A stretch of 64,000 nucleotides of DNA from Gammaproteobacteria bacterium (GTDB lineage Bacteria; Pseudomonadota; Gammaproteobacteria; Steroidobacterales; GCA-2729495). The notes beneath the pieces were generated by a model, which did no database searches, was not told the DNA's origin, and saw only the letters and a list, made by a program, of their open reading frames with translations. This document shows positions 16,875-26,344 of the stretch, in pieces; within the stretch, counting starts at the first letter, position 1, and each line of letters opens with the position of its first letter. Location: the NCBI GenBank assembly GCA_028285245.1, contig JANQPY010000035.1, positions 1 to 64,000 on the forward strand. Reading direction: 5' to 3'. The translations under genes and the position numbers were made by a program.

Positions 16875-18332
16875 ATGAGTCAGCCATTCTCGACCGTGGA
16901 CCGTCGCCAGGTCCTGCAAGGTATCGGCGCAGCGACATTGGCAGCGGCCGCTCCGCGCGCGCTGCGGGCACAGAATCGCAGCGACGTGGTTGTTATCGGT
17001 GCCGGCCTCTCGGGCCTGGCTGCCGCGCTAATCCTTCAGGAAGCGGGTCTCAACGTCAGAGTGATTGAGGGCCGCCAACGCGTAGGCGGCCGCGTGCTGT
17101 CATACCGAAGCTTGCCCGGCAGCCCGGAAGCAGGTGGGACCTCCTTCGGACCCGGTTATGCGCGTCTGGTAGACGCGGCTCGGACCCACGGCGTTGGTCT
17201 GGTCAACCTGGGGCCGGTTCTGCGCTACTACGGCCAGCGCGAACTGTTTCTGGATGGCGAACATGTGCCCGCGAGCGCCTGGGCAGATCACCCACGCAAC
17301 CCGTTCCCTGCGGCTGCCAGGGAGACGTTGCCGTGGCGATTTATGGGCGGTTTTCTTGCCCAGAACAATCCGTTGAAAACCACGGACGCCTGGGTAGACC
17401 CGGCGCATGCGGATCTTGATGTATCGCTCTTCGACTTTCTGAAGTCGCGCGGTCTCTCTGATGAGATCATTAACTTGACCTATAACGTCGAACCGACTCA
17501 CGGTAGCTCGGCACACGACGTCTCCGCCCTAATGATGCTGTTTGTGACCAGTTTTATTGGCGCTCAGCGCGCGCTGGCCGTACCCGGGCAGGCACCCTTC
17601 CTGACTGCCGAGGGCGGCAACCAGGCGATTCCGGAGGCGATGGCCGCGGCGCTCAGCAATGAAGTGGAGCTGGGCCGGAGCGTCGAGGCAATCCGCAGCG
17701 AGGACGATCAGGCTGAGGTTCACTGCACTGACGGGCAGGTCTACAAGGCTGACCGTGTGGTCTGCACCGTACCTTGCTCAGTCCTGCGGCGAATTAAGCT
17801 GGACCCAATCCTGACCGGCCCGCAAGCCAGGGCCGTACAAACGCTCGACTCGCAAATCATTAATCAGGCCCACATGGTGGCGAAGTCGCCCTTCTGGGAG
17901 AAGGATGGCATCGACCCGAATATATTCAGCGACGGGTTGGTGTGCAGCCTGGTCGCCGAACACAAGGCCAAGGATCCGGCGGAAGTCAGCAGCCTGACCG
18001 CGTGGATCCGGGGGCACGATGCTGCCCTGCTGGATCAAATGCCGACCGACCAGGCCAAGGCCGCCATCATCGCTGACATCGAGCGCATGCGTCCGGCGGC
18101 CAAGGGTCAGCTGGAGATCGTTGAGTACAAGTCGTGGTATCGGGATCCGTTCTCTTCGGGAGACTGGGCCGTGTGGCAGCCCGGCCAGGTCAGCACTCTG
18201 GCCGCGCAGTTGGCGGCACCGAATGGCCGCATTCACTTCTGCGGCGAGCATACGGCAATCTCCAACCGCGGCATGGAAGGCGCGATGGAGTCGGGTGAAC
18301 GCGCGGCGTTTGAGGTACTCAGCGCCGCCTGA
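16875..18332 (+). CDS. FAD-dependent amine oxidase family protein with Tat signal
   Basis: The ATG at 16875 is preceded by a good GGAGG ribosome binding site and starts a twin-arginine leader (TVDRRQVLQGIGAATLAAAA), so this start is preferred to one at 16752. The 485-residue protein has an N-terminal FAD site (VVVIGAGLSGLAAALILQEAG, residues about 38-58, then RVGGRV). The C-terminal GRIHFCGEHTA and GAMESGERAAFEV are the second FAD motif of flavin monoamine oxidases and related enzymes. Tat export of an FAD-loaded protein is common. Possible substrates are amines, amino acids or polyamines. Its nearest neighbours do not narrow this. Confidence 0.9.
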   Translation: MSQPFSTVDRRQVLQGIGAATLAAAAPRALRAQNRSDVVVIGAGLSGLAAALILQEAGLNVRVIEGRQRVGGRVLSYRSLPGSPEAGGTSFGPGYARLVDAARTHGVGLVNLGPVLRYYGQRELFLDGEHVPASAWADHPRNPFPAAARETLPWRFMGGFLAQNNPLKTTDAWVDPAHADLDVSLFDFLKSRGLSDEIINLTYNVEPTHGSSAHDVSALMMLFVTSFIGAQRALAVPGQAPFLTAEGGNQAIPEAMAAALSNEVELGRSVEAIRSEDDQAEVHCTDGQVYKADRVVCTVPCSVLRRIKLDPILTGPQARAVQTLDSQIINQAHMVAKSPFWEKDGIDPNIFSDGLVCSLVAEHKAKDPAEVSSLTAWIRGHDAALLDQMPTDQAKAAIIADIERMRPAAKGQLEIVEYKSWYRDPFSSGDWAVWQPGQVSTLAAQLAAPNGRIHFCGEHTAISNRGMEGAMESGERAAFEVLSAA

Positions 18333-18420
18333 CCACACTCGCTAACCGGCAGACTTTACTGCGGCGCCGGGCTTCGCCACACTGCGCCGCCTCCACCAGC
18401 GCTGGATGCCAACCCAACCT

Positions 18421-19662
18421 ATGACGACGCTGATCAAGCCGTTCCGCGGATTGCGGCCAGCACCCGAACACGCGAGCGACGTCGTCGCGCCGCCGTATGA
18501 CGTGCTGAACACCGCCGAGGCGCGCGCCCGCGCCGAGGGCCGGCCCCTGAGTTTCCTGCATATCTCCAAGCCGGAGATCGATTTGCCGGAGGACACAGAC
18601 CCCTACGTGCCGGAGGTGTATGCAAAAGGGGCCGAGAACTTCAGCAGACTGATCGATGACGGCGTGCTGCTGCGCGAACTGGCACCCGCCTACTACGCTT
18701 ATCGATTGACCATGGGCGAACATGCTCAGACGGGCTTCGTCTGTGTTGGCAACGTGGCGGATTACGACAGCAATCGCATCCGCAAGCACGAATTCACGCG
18801 GCCGCAGAAAGAAGATGACCGCGTCAGACAAATCACCGCACTGCAGGCACAAACTGGCCCGGTGCTGCTCACTTATCGGAGCGACAAGCGCGTTGCGGAG
18901 CTGCTTGCCAAAGTGGCCAGGCGCGATCCGCTCTACGACCTGGTAGCCGATGACGGCATTGGACATACGCTGTGGCGGATTGATGAACGCGCCGAGGTCG
19001 AAGCGCTAACCAAGCGGGTGGATGCAATGGATGCGCTCTACATCGCCGACGGGCACCACCGCTCCGCCTCGGCATCCCGCGTGGCCGCCGCGCGCCGTGC
19101 GAAGGACGCCGATGCCGACGGCGATCAGTCGTATGACTACTTTCTTTGCGTCGCATTTGCGCATGACGCGATGCAGATTCTCGATTACAACCGCGTGGTC
19201 CGTGATCTGAATGGCTTATCCCCGGCGGAGCTGGTCGAAAAAGCCGCTGAGTCGTTTACGGTTTCGCGCAGCGACGAGCCCGCCAAACCAGCCGAGGCAA
19301 CCCACTTTGGCATGTACGTTGGCGGGCGCTGGTACCGGCTGGAACTTAAACCCGATCTGCTGCCCGAGGATCCTGTCGCCAGTCTCGACGTCAGCCTCCT
19401 GCAGAACTTGTTGCTGGCCCCAGTACTGGGTATTGGTGACCCAAGAACGGACAGCCGCATTGAGTTTGTCGGCGGGATCCGCGGACTCGCTGAACTGTCG
19501 CGGAGGGTGGACAGCGGTGAGATGGCTGCCGGGTTTGCCCTGTTCCCCACCAGCATGGAAGCGCTGATGGCGGTCGCCGATGCGGGCGAAGTCATGCCGC
19601 CCAAGTCCACGTGGTTCGAACCGAAACTGGCGGACGGGCTAATCTCCCACATTCTCGACTAA
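18421..19662 (+). CDS. DUF1015 family protein
   Basis: The Met at 18421 starts MTTLIKPFRGLRPAPEHA, which fits the usual DUF1015 opening (IKPFRGLR); a Met five codons earlier is possible. The protein has 413 residues from this start. Further family blocks are VVAPPYDVL, IADGHHRSASA and NPFG-like segments in the middle. Homologues occur near serine and D-3-phosphoglycerate dehydrogenase genes in many bacteria and are sometimes described as a possible kinase related to SerK; the function here is unproven. The stop is followed after 9 bases by a 119-base inverted-repeat element. Confidence 0.9.
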   Translation: MTTLIKPFRGLRPAPEHASDVVAPPYDVLNTAEARARAEGRPLSFLHISKPEIDLPEDTDPYVPEVYAKGAENFSRLIDDGVLLRELAPAYYAYRLTMGEHAQTGFVCVGNVADYDSNRIRKHEFTRPQKEDDRVRQITALQAQTGPVLLTYRSDKRVAELLAKVARRDPLYDLVADDGIGHTLWRIDERAEVEALTKRVDAMDALYIADGHHRSASASRVAAARRAKDADADGDQSYDYFLCVAFAHDAMQILDYNRVVRDLNGLSPAELVEKAAESFTVSRSDEPAKPAEATHFGMYVGGRWYRLELKPDLLPEDPVASLDVSLLQNLLLAPVLGIGDPRTDSRIEFVGGIRGLAELSRRVDSGEMAAGFALFPTSMEALMAVADAGEVMPPKSTWFEPKLADGLISHILD

Positions 19663-19671
19663 ACGCATTTC

Positions 19672-19790
19672 GAAAGGCCTCAGACGGAGCGATACTTCGT
19701 TATGGCCCGCCTCAGAATGCTCATGTATTCGCACATACATTCCGCTTCCTCGTCGGTCCACGCCTCGTCTCGTTTCGCCTGAGGCCTTTC
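19672..19790 (-). repeat. Intergenic repeat family A, copy 1 (119 bases, minus orientation)
   Basis: The element is bounded by 15-base inverted repeats (GAAAGGCCTCAGACG at 19672-19686 and CGCCTGAGGCCTTTC at 19776-19790, 14 of 15 paired) and contains a second hairpin, ATGTAT/ATACAT, at 19723-19740. Its reverse complement aligns along its whole length with 47147-47266. Shared blocks include GCGAGACGAGGCGTGG-like and AACGAAGTATCG. It starts 9 bases after the DUF1015 stop codon. It could act as a terminator, an mRNA 3' end, or a small mobile element. Confidence 0.8.
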
Positions 19791-19851
19791 TTGCGATGAA
19801 GGCTGAATCTTGACGTGACCCAGGCCCAGAGGGTGTGGACCGGGGAAGCCT

Positions 19852-19893
19852 GAAGGAGACACAAGGCGGACCGAAGGGAGCCATTCGACGAAA
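19852..19893 (+). repeat. Intergenic repeat family B, copy 1 (core)
   Basis: This 42-base core contains AAGGAGA, AAGGCGGACC and CATTCGACG. It matches 40210-40251 at 32 of 42 positions, and the similarity continues weakly downstream through a CGCACC-type block. It lies 62 bases after repeat A copy 1, in a 404-base gap without genes (19663-20066). Function unknown. Confidence 0.7.
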
Positions 19894-20066
19894 CGCTTCG
19901 CCGGGCCGCACCCTCGTAGCCCAGCCATTCATGCATACGTTATGCGGCGCGGTGCCGCCTGATTCTGAGCAGGCTTAGTGCTGCAAGAGCCTTTCACTAC
20001 TGCACAGCAGCGACATCCGTGACTCCCCGTGGGGCGAAGTCTTCTTTGCCGCCGCAGGAGTCCAAC

Positions 20067-20672
20067 ATGAATTTGAAACGCCGCCGACTGCTGAGCATGG
20101 CTGGGATGCTGCCCGCGCTTACCCTCGCTGACACCGGCAGTCGCTATGCCGCACCGAACACGCGACTGGTTTTGAGCGATTTCAGCGGACCAGAGCCTGT
20201 GGTGGCGAAGAACGCGCAGTGGCGTGGCTTTAGCGACCGCGTAATGGGAGGTATTTCAACCGGCCAGCTCGACCAGGACACGACCGGCGGCAAGTCATGC
20301 CTGCGGCTATCCGGTGACGTGACGACCGACAGTGGCGGTGGCTTTATACAGATGGCGCTTTATCTGGGCGATGGCCGCGCGGGCTTCGACGCATCCGCCT
20401 ACGCTGGCATTGAGCTCCTGGTTTACGGCAACGACGAAGACTACAACCTGCATCTGCGCACTGCGGATACCTATTGGTACGAGCAGTCGTATCGAGCAAC
20501 GTTTTCTGCGCCGAGCCGGTGGCAACGAGTGAGGGTGCCCTGGTCAGAGTTTGCACCCAATCGCATTGATGCGCCGCTCGACACGGCCAGCATCAATAGA
20601 ATCGGAATCCTGGGCTGGATGCGCAAGTTCAGAGCAGATGTTTCGCTTGCGGAGCTTGCCCTCTATGCCTAG
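20067..20672 (+). CDS. CIA30 family protein (complex I intermediate-associated protein 30)
   Basis: The start at 20067 has AGGAG just upstream and opens with MNLKRRRLLSMAGMLPALTL, a Tat-like or Sec signal; an earlier GTG at 20019 is less likely. The protein has 201 residues. LSDFSGPE, WRGFSDRVMGGIS and the closing RIGILGWMRKFRADVSLAE match the CIA30 galactose-binding-like fold, which in eukaryotes assists complex I assembly and in bacteria is of unclear use. A signal peptide suggests a periplasmic protein. The last 44 bases overlap the end of the convergent hemW gene. Confidence 0.85.
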   Translation: MNLKRRRLLSMAGMLPALTLADTGSRYAAPNTRLVLSDFSGPEPVVAKNAQWRGFSDRVMGGISTGQLDQDTTGGKSCLRLSGDVTTDSGGGFIQMALYLGDGRAGFDASAYAGIELLVYGNDEDYNLHLRTADTYWYEQSYRATFSAPSRWQRVRVPWSEFAPNRIDAPLDTASINRIGILGWMRKFRADVSLAELALYA

Positions 20673-21882
20673 TCGAGCTCGTCACCAAGGTACCCTGCGC
20701 GGAAACCGCCGTCTGCGGCTCTGGCAAGTACTCGCGCAGGATCGCGTTCAGGTGAAGTTTTCCCAGATCGGTTGTAGAGATATTGCCTGCAAGGCTCTGG
20801 CTCAATAGCCCCGCAGATTCCAGCGCGGAAAGCTGCGGCTGCAAATCAGCACTGTCCAGGCCAGTCCGCCGGGAATAGTCTTCCAGAGAAAAGCCTTGCA
20901 CGAGCCGCAGGGCATTCATCAAGTATTCGAAACGCAGGTCGGTGGCGCCGACGCGCCGCTCACTCGCAACGACCTCCGCACTGCCGGCTCTTTGCATATA
21001 ACCGGCAGGCCGCCGGACACGCGCCGTGCGCACAATCTCGTTGCCCAGCGTAAGTTTGCTATGCGCGCCGGCACCGATACCAAGATAGTCACCAAAGCGC
21101 CAGTAGTTTAGGTTGTGCGCACATTCTCTATCCTTAAGCGCGAAGGCTGAAACCTCATACCGAAGGAAGCCGCCAGACTCCGCGGCGTTGGTTATGTTTG
21201 TCTCGATGGCAGTCATCGTTGCCTCGTCCGGCAATTGCGGCGGACGCCGCGCAAATTCGGTATTCGGTTCGATCGTGAGCTGATAGAGCGACAAATGGCT
21301 TGCACCGCTGTTTACAGCCACGCGAACGTCACGCTGCGCGGCTGCGAGTGATTGGCCGGGCAATCCGTGCATCAGATCGATATTGAAGTTCTCAAAGTGC
21401 CGGGCTGCCGAGTCGACAGACCGGATTGCTGCAGCGCCATCATGCACGCGGCCGAGTGCCCGCAAACTGTCATCGGAGAAACTTTGCGCGCCCAGGGAGA
21501 GACGGTTGACGCCGGCTGCCCGGAAACCTGCAAAGGCTTTGCTATCGATCGCGCCGGGATTCGCCTCCAGCGTGATTTCCGTCTCGGCACCCAGCCATCC
21601 CCGCCGACTCAGTGAGTCAAGGAAATACTCAATTGATCTTGGTGCAAACAGGCTGGGCGTTCCGCCACCGAAAAACACACTTTCCAGTGGCTGCAGATCA
21701 CCGGACGAGGCTAAGCGGTCAGCCTCCCAGAGGAAGTCCTCAAGCAACGCTGCGAGGTAGTCGGTCTCGGGCATCTCGCCCACAAGCGCATGCGAGTTGA
21801 AGTCACAGTAAGGGCACTTGCGTACGCACCAGGGCAAATGGACGTATAGCGCCGGTAAGACAGTGGACCCTTCGAACATCAC
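20629..21882 (-). CDS. hemW: HemW, heme chaperone of the radical SAM family
   Basis: A 417-residue protein. The radical SAM cluster motif C-x3-C-x2-C is at Cys19, Cys23 and Cys26 (WCVRKCPYCDF), followed by the HemW-type FGGGTPSLF and SLGAQSFSDDSLRALGR blocks and, later, the HemN C-terminal-like DLRFEYLMNALRL. It is about 30-40 residues longer than most HemW proteins; the extra tail (EPQTAVSAQGTLVTSSTR and beyond) is what overlaps the CIA30 gene. HemW inserts heme into respiratory proteins; it is often misnamed coproporphyrinogen oxidase. No rdgB or nucleotide-phosphatase partner lies beside it. Confidence 0.93.
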   Translation of the reverse strand: MMFEGSTVLPALYVHLPWCVRKCPYCDFNSHALVGEMPETDYLAALLEDFLWEADRLASSGDLQPLESVFFGGGTPSLFAPRSIEYFLDSLSRRGWLGAETEITLEANPGAIDSKAFAGFRAAGVNRLSLGAQSFSDDSLRALGRVHDGAAAIRSVDSAARHFENFNIDLMHGLPGQSLAAAQRDVRVAVNSGASHLSLYQLTIEPNTEFARRPPQLPDEATMTAIETNITNAAESGGFLRYEVSAFALKDRECAHNLNYWRFGDYLGIGAGAHSKLTLGNEIVRTARVRRPAGYMQRAGSAEVVASERRVGATDLRFEYLMNALRLVQGFSLEDYSRRTGLDSADLQPQLSALESAGLLSQSLAGNISTTDLGKLHLNAILREYLPEPQTAVSAQGTLVTSSTRHRGQAPQAKHLL

Positions 21883-21967
21883 CTGAGTTTAGACCTGGCA
21901 CTCGGATTAGAAGATTCTGACGGCAGTACAATAGGCGCTTTCAGGACTCGCCTGCCAGAGGTATCGG

Positions 21968-22405
21968 ATGCTGCTCGGATTTCATCATGCGGCAATCTCC
22001 ACGCCCGATCTGGACGCATTTCTGGCGTTCTACTGCGACGTACTGGGCTGCGAGGTTGCATGGACCTTCGGGTGGGAAGCAGGCAGCGACGAGGCGGATG
22101 CAGTCACGGACCTCAGAGGTTCCGCCGCCCGCGCCGCCATGCTCAAGCTCGGCGACAGCCATCTGGAGGTCTTCGAGTTCAGTGCGCCGGCGGCGGCTGG
22201 CCAGAACGGTGAGCGTCAGGCCAACGAACACGGGTTATCCCACATTTGCCTGCAGGTCGCCGATATACACAGTGAGTACAAACGGCTGAAGAAGGCCGGT
22301 ATGCGCTTCCACTGCCCGCCGCAGGCACAGGACACGGGTTTCGTGACTTACGCCCGCGATCCCGACGGCAACATCGTCGAGCTCCTTGAATTTACCGGCG
22401 AGTGA
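21968..22405 (+). CDS. VOC (glyoxalase/bleomycin resistance fold) family protein
   Basis: A 145-residue protein. LGFHHAAISTPDLDAFLAFY is the usual first beta-alpha-beta half and contains a metal-ligand-type His; HICLQVADIHSEYKRLKKAG opens the second half. DPDGNIVELLEF at the end supplies the last Glu ligand. The length fits a single-subunit half of a dimeric VOC enzyme. Family members isomerise, cleave or conjugate small molecules; no specific reaction can be assigned. It is divergent from hemW (85 bases) and convergent with the Fe-S beta subunit gene (15 bases). Confidence 0.88.
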   Translation: MLLGFHHAAISTPDLDAFLAFYCDVLGCEVAWTFGWEAGSDEADAVTDLRGSAARAAMLKLGDSHLEVFEFSAPAAAGQNGERQANEHGLSHICLQVADIHSEYKRLKKAGMRFHCPPQAQDTGFVTYARDPDGNIVELLEFTGE

Positions 22406-22420
22406 TTCTGCAGAAGAGAT

Positions 22421-23410
22421 TTACGCGACGCGTACGTCCGGGATATTGAACAGCGACTTCCAGTCGCGTGCGATCAGCAAGTCCATCAGCTCCGACTCCT
22501 TGCCCTGCTGCTTGCGCTCCATTTCTTCCATTATCGTGATCAGCGACTGATCAACTTCAGGTCCAAACAGATAGCGCAGGTAGTCCATCGGCACACGCGG
22601 TTCGTCGCTGAAGCGGCCCTCTTCGTCGAAGCTCGGCGGCAGAATGGGCGGCACGTAGAACACGTTGGGCTCGGTGCCGAACTCTGGATGCAGCGGGAGG
22701 GCAACCTTCCATTCGTAGACAAGCTTGGCGATCGGCCCCGCGTCCTCCAAATAACCCACAAAGCGCAACCGGCCCGGGCACTGGCGGGCACAAGCAGGCG
22801 CTACGCCCTGCTCAACGCGAGGGAAGCAGAAAATACACTTCTGACTCTTGTTCTGAATGTAGTTGAAGTAGACCTTGTCGTACGGGCAGGCCTGGTTACA
22901 TAGCCTGATTCCCTGACACTTGTCCTGATCGACCAGCACGATGCCATCCTGCTCACGCTTGTAGATGGCACGCACCGGACATGCCTCCAGGCAGGCGGGC
23001 TTGGTGCAGTGATTGCAGAGTCTGGGCAGATAGAAGTGATAGTTGTTTGGATAGTCGCCCGAGCTGGTGTCTTCATCCCAGTTCGCGCCATAGCCCATTG
23101 GTTCTTCCTGCTGCAGTCGGTCAGCCGTGCCCTCAAAGTACGCCGCACCATGGTTTAGCAGTTTCTCGCCGCCGAAGTCTTCATCCGGGTGCAGGCCGCC
23201 ATACTGCAGGACACCATCTTTCCAGCCAGACCGCTCGCCCTTTTCTTCCCAGTTTTTCGGGTAGCCGGGCCCCGGCTTGGTTTCAACGTTGTTCCATAAC
23301 ATTGATTCCTGGCCTTCCTCATCCGTCCACAATGACTTGCACGCCGCAGTGCATGCCTGGCAGCCAATGCACTTGTTCAAGTCAATCACCATGGCAACCT
23401 GTTTGCCCAT
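22421..23410 (-). CDS. Fe-S (beta) subunit of a type II DMSO-reductase-family enzyme
   Basis: A 329-residue electron-transfer subunit like those of nitrate reductase (NarH), ethylbenzene dehydrogenase and steroid C25 dehydrogenase. Four cysteine groups are present: CIGCQACTAAC near residue 15, CNHCTKPACLEACP, CQGIRLCNQACPYDKVYF, and CIFCFPRVEQGVAPACARQCPG. The third group has Ile at the position where one ligand is a non-Cys residue in this family, which predicts three [4Fe-4S] and one [3Fe-4S] cluster. The N-terminus has no signal; it would be exported by hitchhiking on the Tat signal of the alpha subunit, 72 bases upstream. Confidence 0.93.
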   Translation of the reverse strand: MGKQVAMVIDLNKCIGCQACTAACKSLWTDEEGQESMLWNNVETKPGPGYPKNWEEKGERSGWKDGVLQYGGLHPDEDFGGEKLLNHGAAYFEGTADRLQQEEPMGYGANWDEDTSSGDYPNNYHFYLPRLCNHCTKPACLEACPVRAIYKREQDGIVLVDQDKCQGIRLCNQACPYDKVYFNYIQNKSQKCIFCFPRVEQGVAPACARQCPGRLRFVGYLEDAGPIAKLVYEWKVALPLHPEFGTEPNVFYVPPILPPSFDEEGRFSDEPRVPMDYLRYLFGPEVDQSLITIMEEMERKQQGKESELMDLLIARDWKSLFNIPDVRVA

Positions 23411-23482
23411 TCTTTGCGCTCCCGCTAGCTGTCTGTGTCTTCTATCTTGTGTCGCATCGGCCAGCTGACCAGTACCGTCAGC

Positions 23483-26269
23483 CTAGGCCTCTACATACTT
23501 TTCAAATTCGCAGGTCGAATCATGATACGTCTGATTCGGGACGTTATTGGGGGTCCGGTAAGAGATGTGCCCGTAGCCGCCGACGAGCTGCACCGGCTTA
23601 ACCAGCGAACCTGTCGAAATAACCGAGCTGAAATTTTCTCGTCCCCGGAACATCATCGGATCCCAGCCGTGGTACATGAACAGAGATCCCGGCTGTGTGT
23701 TTGAGCTGACATGCGCCTGAGCAACGAATTCCCCGTAGCTGTTATAGACGCGAATCAGGTCTCCATCCGCGACCTGGCGCGACGCCGCATCGTCCGGGTT
23801 GACGAACACGTCGGGTTCGCCGCGCTGCAGACTGACCATCAGGCTGTCATCCCGATACATGCTGTGTACGCCGTGACGCGCATGCCCCATAGTGAGACGT
23901 AAACCGAAGCCGTCCAGGCTCTTGGGTGGGCGGTAGGTCGGCAAACCTTCGCCTTCCTGCAGAAACCAGTCGTGATCCATGTAAAACTGCTGACGACCCG
24001 TCAGCGTTGAGTAGGGCTTCTTGTCCGTCACGCTGTCGAGCACGTAGTGGCTGTAATTAGAGCCCTTGCCGAACTGCACATCCGCTGAATCGTCAACACG
24101 CACAAACCCATCGCGCTGCAGCTTCTTGTAGCTGACTTTCGACAGGCCCTTTGAATGCTCAATCATGAACTGGGCGACGTCGCCGGTTCCTGAAACCTTA
24201 AGCTGGCTGCCATCTTTGCGCGTCAGTGATTTGTATATCGCGTTTACCTTGGTGTAGTCGTGGCTAATCGGCTGACCAAAAATCTGGTCTTCGACCGGCG
24301 CGATGCCTCGCTCGATAGCCCGCTTGCTTATGGCGGCGGTGAGACGCTCGAAGGCACCCCAATCGTCGAGACTCTCACCAAGAGGAGGAACTGCCGCGTC
24401 CATGACCTGCGCATAGGGCGTGCGCCCCTCCATCACGTAGTCCTGGCGCTCATAGTGATCGGCGATGGGTAGCACGTAGTCCGAGAACATGGCGGTAACG
24501 CTCATGTTCGGCGTCAGAGTAACGATGGTCTCCAGTGCGAGCATCGCACTCTCGCGCCAGCCTTCACCCCCGGCCCGCCAATTACCCGGGTTGTGCCCAG
24601 CCATGAAACCCATCTTCCAGGGCGTCTTTGCGTAGTCGGGAATCCACCTGCGGTCAATCGCCTCGCTGTGATGCTTGTCGATATATTCAGCGTAGTTGTC
24701 GCCGTACATGCGTCGATTAAGGTCGGCTCCCTCGCCATGCGCGTAATCCCACAGCGAGGTGGCGGCGACTTTCAGCCGCGGACCCACGCCGTTAAACGCA
24801 TACGCAAGCAAGCCGTCGGCATTCGGCAGCTGGGTCGTTTGCAGGCCGCCGCCCGCGCGGCCCGTGTTGCCCGTGAGCGCGCACATCAACAGGCAGCCAC
24901 GCAGCAGCAGATCACCATGCAACCACTTGTTCATGCGATAGCCCGCAAAAATCATCCCGGGCTTGGCGGTGGCGAAGCTGCGCGCAACGGAGCGAATATT
25001 GTCGGCGTGAACGCCCGTTTCTTCCTGAACACGCTCCGGCGTGTAGGCCTGCAGCTGTGTCTTGAGCAGCTCAAAGACGGTCGTGACCTCAACCGGCCCG
25101 GAGGCAGTCTCCACGGTCCAGCGCCCTTCAAGCGCTGGCTTCAGCGCACCGAGGGCTATGGTCTGATCGGTCTCCAGCTCAAGGCCGCGGCCGGCTGTCT
25201 CACCAAAGCCGGTGGCGGGCGCCAGGGCGGCCTGGTTACTTGCCTCGTCCCAAATGTAGAAACGCTTGTCACCACCATCTGATTCCGGGTCGACGTCAGA
25301 TCCGCGCAGAAACTTGCGGTTGTCAGTGCGGACGAGGAAGGGCAAATCTGTTTGTTCCCGCACATAGTCCCACTCGATCGAGCGGTCTTCCATGATGACC
25401 TGGGCCATGGCCATAGCCAGAGCCGCGTCGGTACCTGGTTTGGGGTTCAACCAGCGAGAGGCGTGCAGTGAACTGCCATTAAAGTCCGGCGATATGACCA
25501 CGACATCCGTGCCGTTGTAGCGCGCCTCCCAGAAAAAGTGTGCATCGGGGATACGGGTGGCGGCCGGATTACAGGCCCAGACCAAACAGACTTTGGACTT
25601 GAATACCGCGGCCATATTGTCGCCCGGCAGCTCGTAACCCAGAACCTGGTATGCCCCCACCGGCAGATCGCCGACGCCGGCAAAGGTTTCCGGGACCATG
25701 ATGCCGGTGAGGTTGGCAAAGCGAAACAGCGAGCCGAATGATGCGCGCTTCAGCGTCATCTGGGTGCCCATCGCGATAGTGATGGACTCCGGCCCGTGCT
25801 CAATCGCGTAATCGATAAACTTGTCGGCGATTTCGTCGCAGGCCTGATCCCAGCTCACGCGCTCCCACTGACCGGAGCCGCGCTCGCCCGTGCGTTTCAT
25901 GGGATACAGGACACGCTGACGACCGTACATGTACTTCGAATGGCGGAGGCCCTTCTGACATCCGCGTGGTCCGTAGTCAGGCGTGTCATCACCGGAACGG
26001 CCATACTCGCCCTGCTGTTCTTCGCGCCAGACGATGCCGTTCTTCACGTACACGTTCATCGCGCAGTGACCAGTGCAGTTGAGTCCCCGGCTGCCACGCA
26101 CAACCTTGTCCCAGGTCCACTTGCCGCGCATGACGTCTTCCCAGGCACCGTAAACCTGGCCCGATTGTGCTTCTACCGGGCTTGCGTACTTCAGGGATAA
26201 ACCGGCGGCCAGCGCGCTGCCACCCAGCACAAACTCACGCCTGTCGGCCGTGAATTCCGTCATCTGCAC
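23483..26269 (-). CDS. Molybdopterin (alpha) subunit of a type II DMSO-reductase-family enzyme
   Basis: A 928-residue protein with a twin-arginine leader (DRREFVLGGSALAAG, residues 9-23), so the complex is probably periplasmic. The FS0 cluster region reads SRGLNCTGHC, with Cys65, Cys69 and Cys104 (GPRGCQKG); the His usual at residue 61 in this class is Arg. Asp201 in GVGDLPVG fits the molybdenum ligand of the class. Overall pattern (NVYVKNGIVWREEQ; PRGCQKGLRHSKYMYG) is close to ethylbenzene and steroid C25 dehydrogenases, which hydroxylate hydrocarbons with water. No gamma (heme b) or delta (chaperone) gene follows. The substrate is not assigned. Confidence 0.93.
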   Translation of the reverse strand: MQMTEFTADRREFVLGGSALAAGLSLKYASPVEAQSGQVYGAWEDVMRGKWTWDKVVRGSRGLNCTGHCAMNVYVKNGIVWREEQQGEYGRSGDDTPDYGPRGCQKGLRHSKYMYGRQRVLYPMKRTGERGSGQWERVSWDQACDEIADKFIDYAIEHGPESITIAMGTQMTLKRASFGSLFRFANLTGIMVPETFAGVGDLPVGAYQVLGYELPGDNMAAVFKSKVCLVWACNPAATRIPDAHFFWEARYNGTDVVVISPDFNGSSLHASRWLNPKPGTDAALAMAMAQVIMEDRSIEWDYVREQTDLPFLVRTDNRKFLRGSDVDPESDGGDKRFYIWDEASNQAALAPATGFGETAGRGLELETDQTIALGALKPALEGRWTVETASGPVEVTTVFELLKTQLQAYTPERVQEETGVHADNIRSVARSFATAKPGMIFAGYRMNKWLHGDLLLRGCLLMCALTGNTGRAGGGLQTTQLPNADGLLAYAFNGVGPRLKVAATSLWDYAHGEGADLNRRMYGDNYAEYIDKHHSEAIDRRWIPDYAKTPWKMGFMAGHNPGNWRAGGEGWRESAMLALETIVTLTPNMSVTAMFSDYVLPIADHYERQDYVMEGRTPYAQVMDAAVPPLGESLDDWGAFERLTAAISKRAIERGIAPVEDQIFGQPISHDYTKVNAIYKSLTRKDGSQLKVSGTGDVAQFMIEHSKGLSKVSYKKLQRDGFVRVDDSADVQFGKGSNYSHYVLDSVTDKKPYSTLTGRQQFYMDHDWFLQEGEGLPTYRPPKSLDGFGLRLTMGHARHGVHSMYRDDSLMVSLQRGEPDVFVNPDDAASRQVADGDLIRVYNSYGEFVAQAHVSSNTQPGSLFMYHGWDPMMFRGRENFSSVISTGSLVKPVQLVGGYGHISYRTPNNVPNQTYHDSTCEFEKYVEA

Positions 26270-26344
26270 ATTCTCCGTTTCCGCAGATCCAGCCAGCCTG
26301 TGATCCTAGCAGACCACAGCCGCGCGTAAGACACTGCGCGGGCT

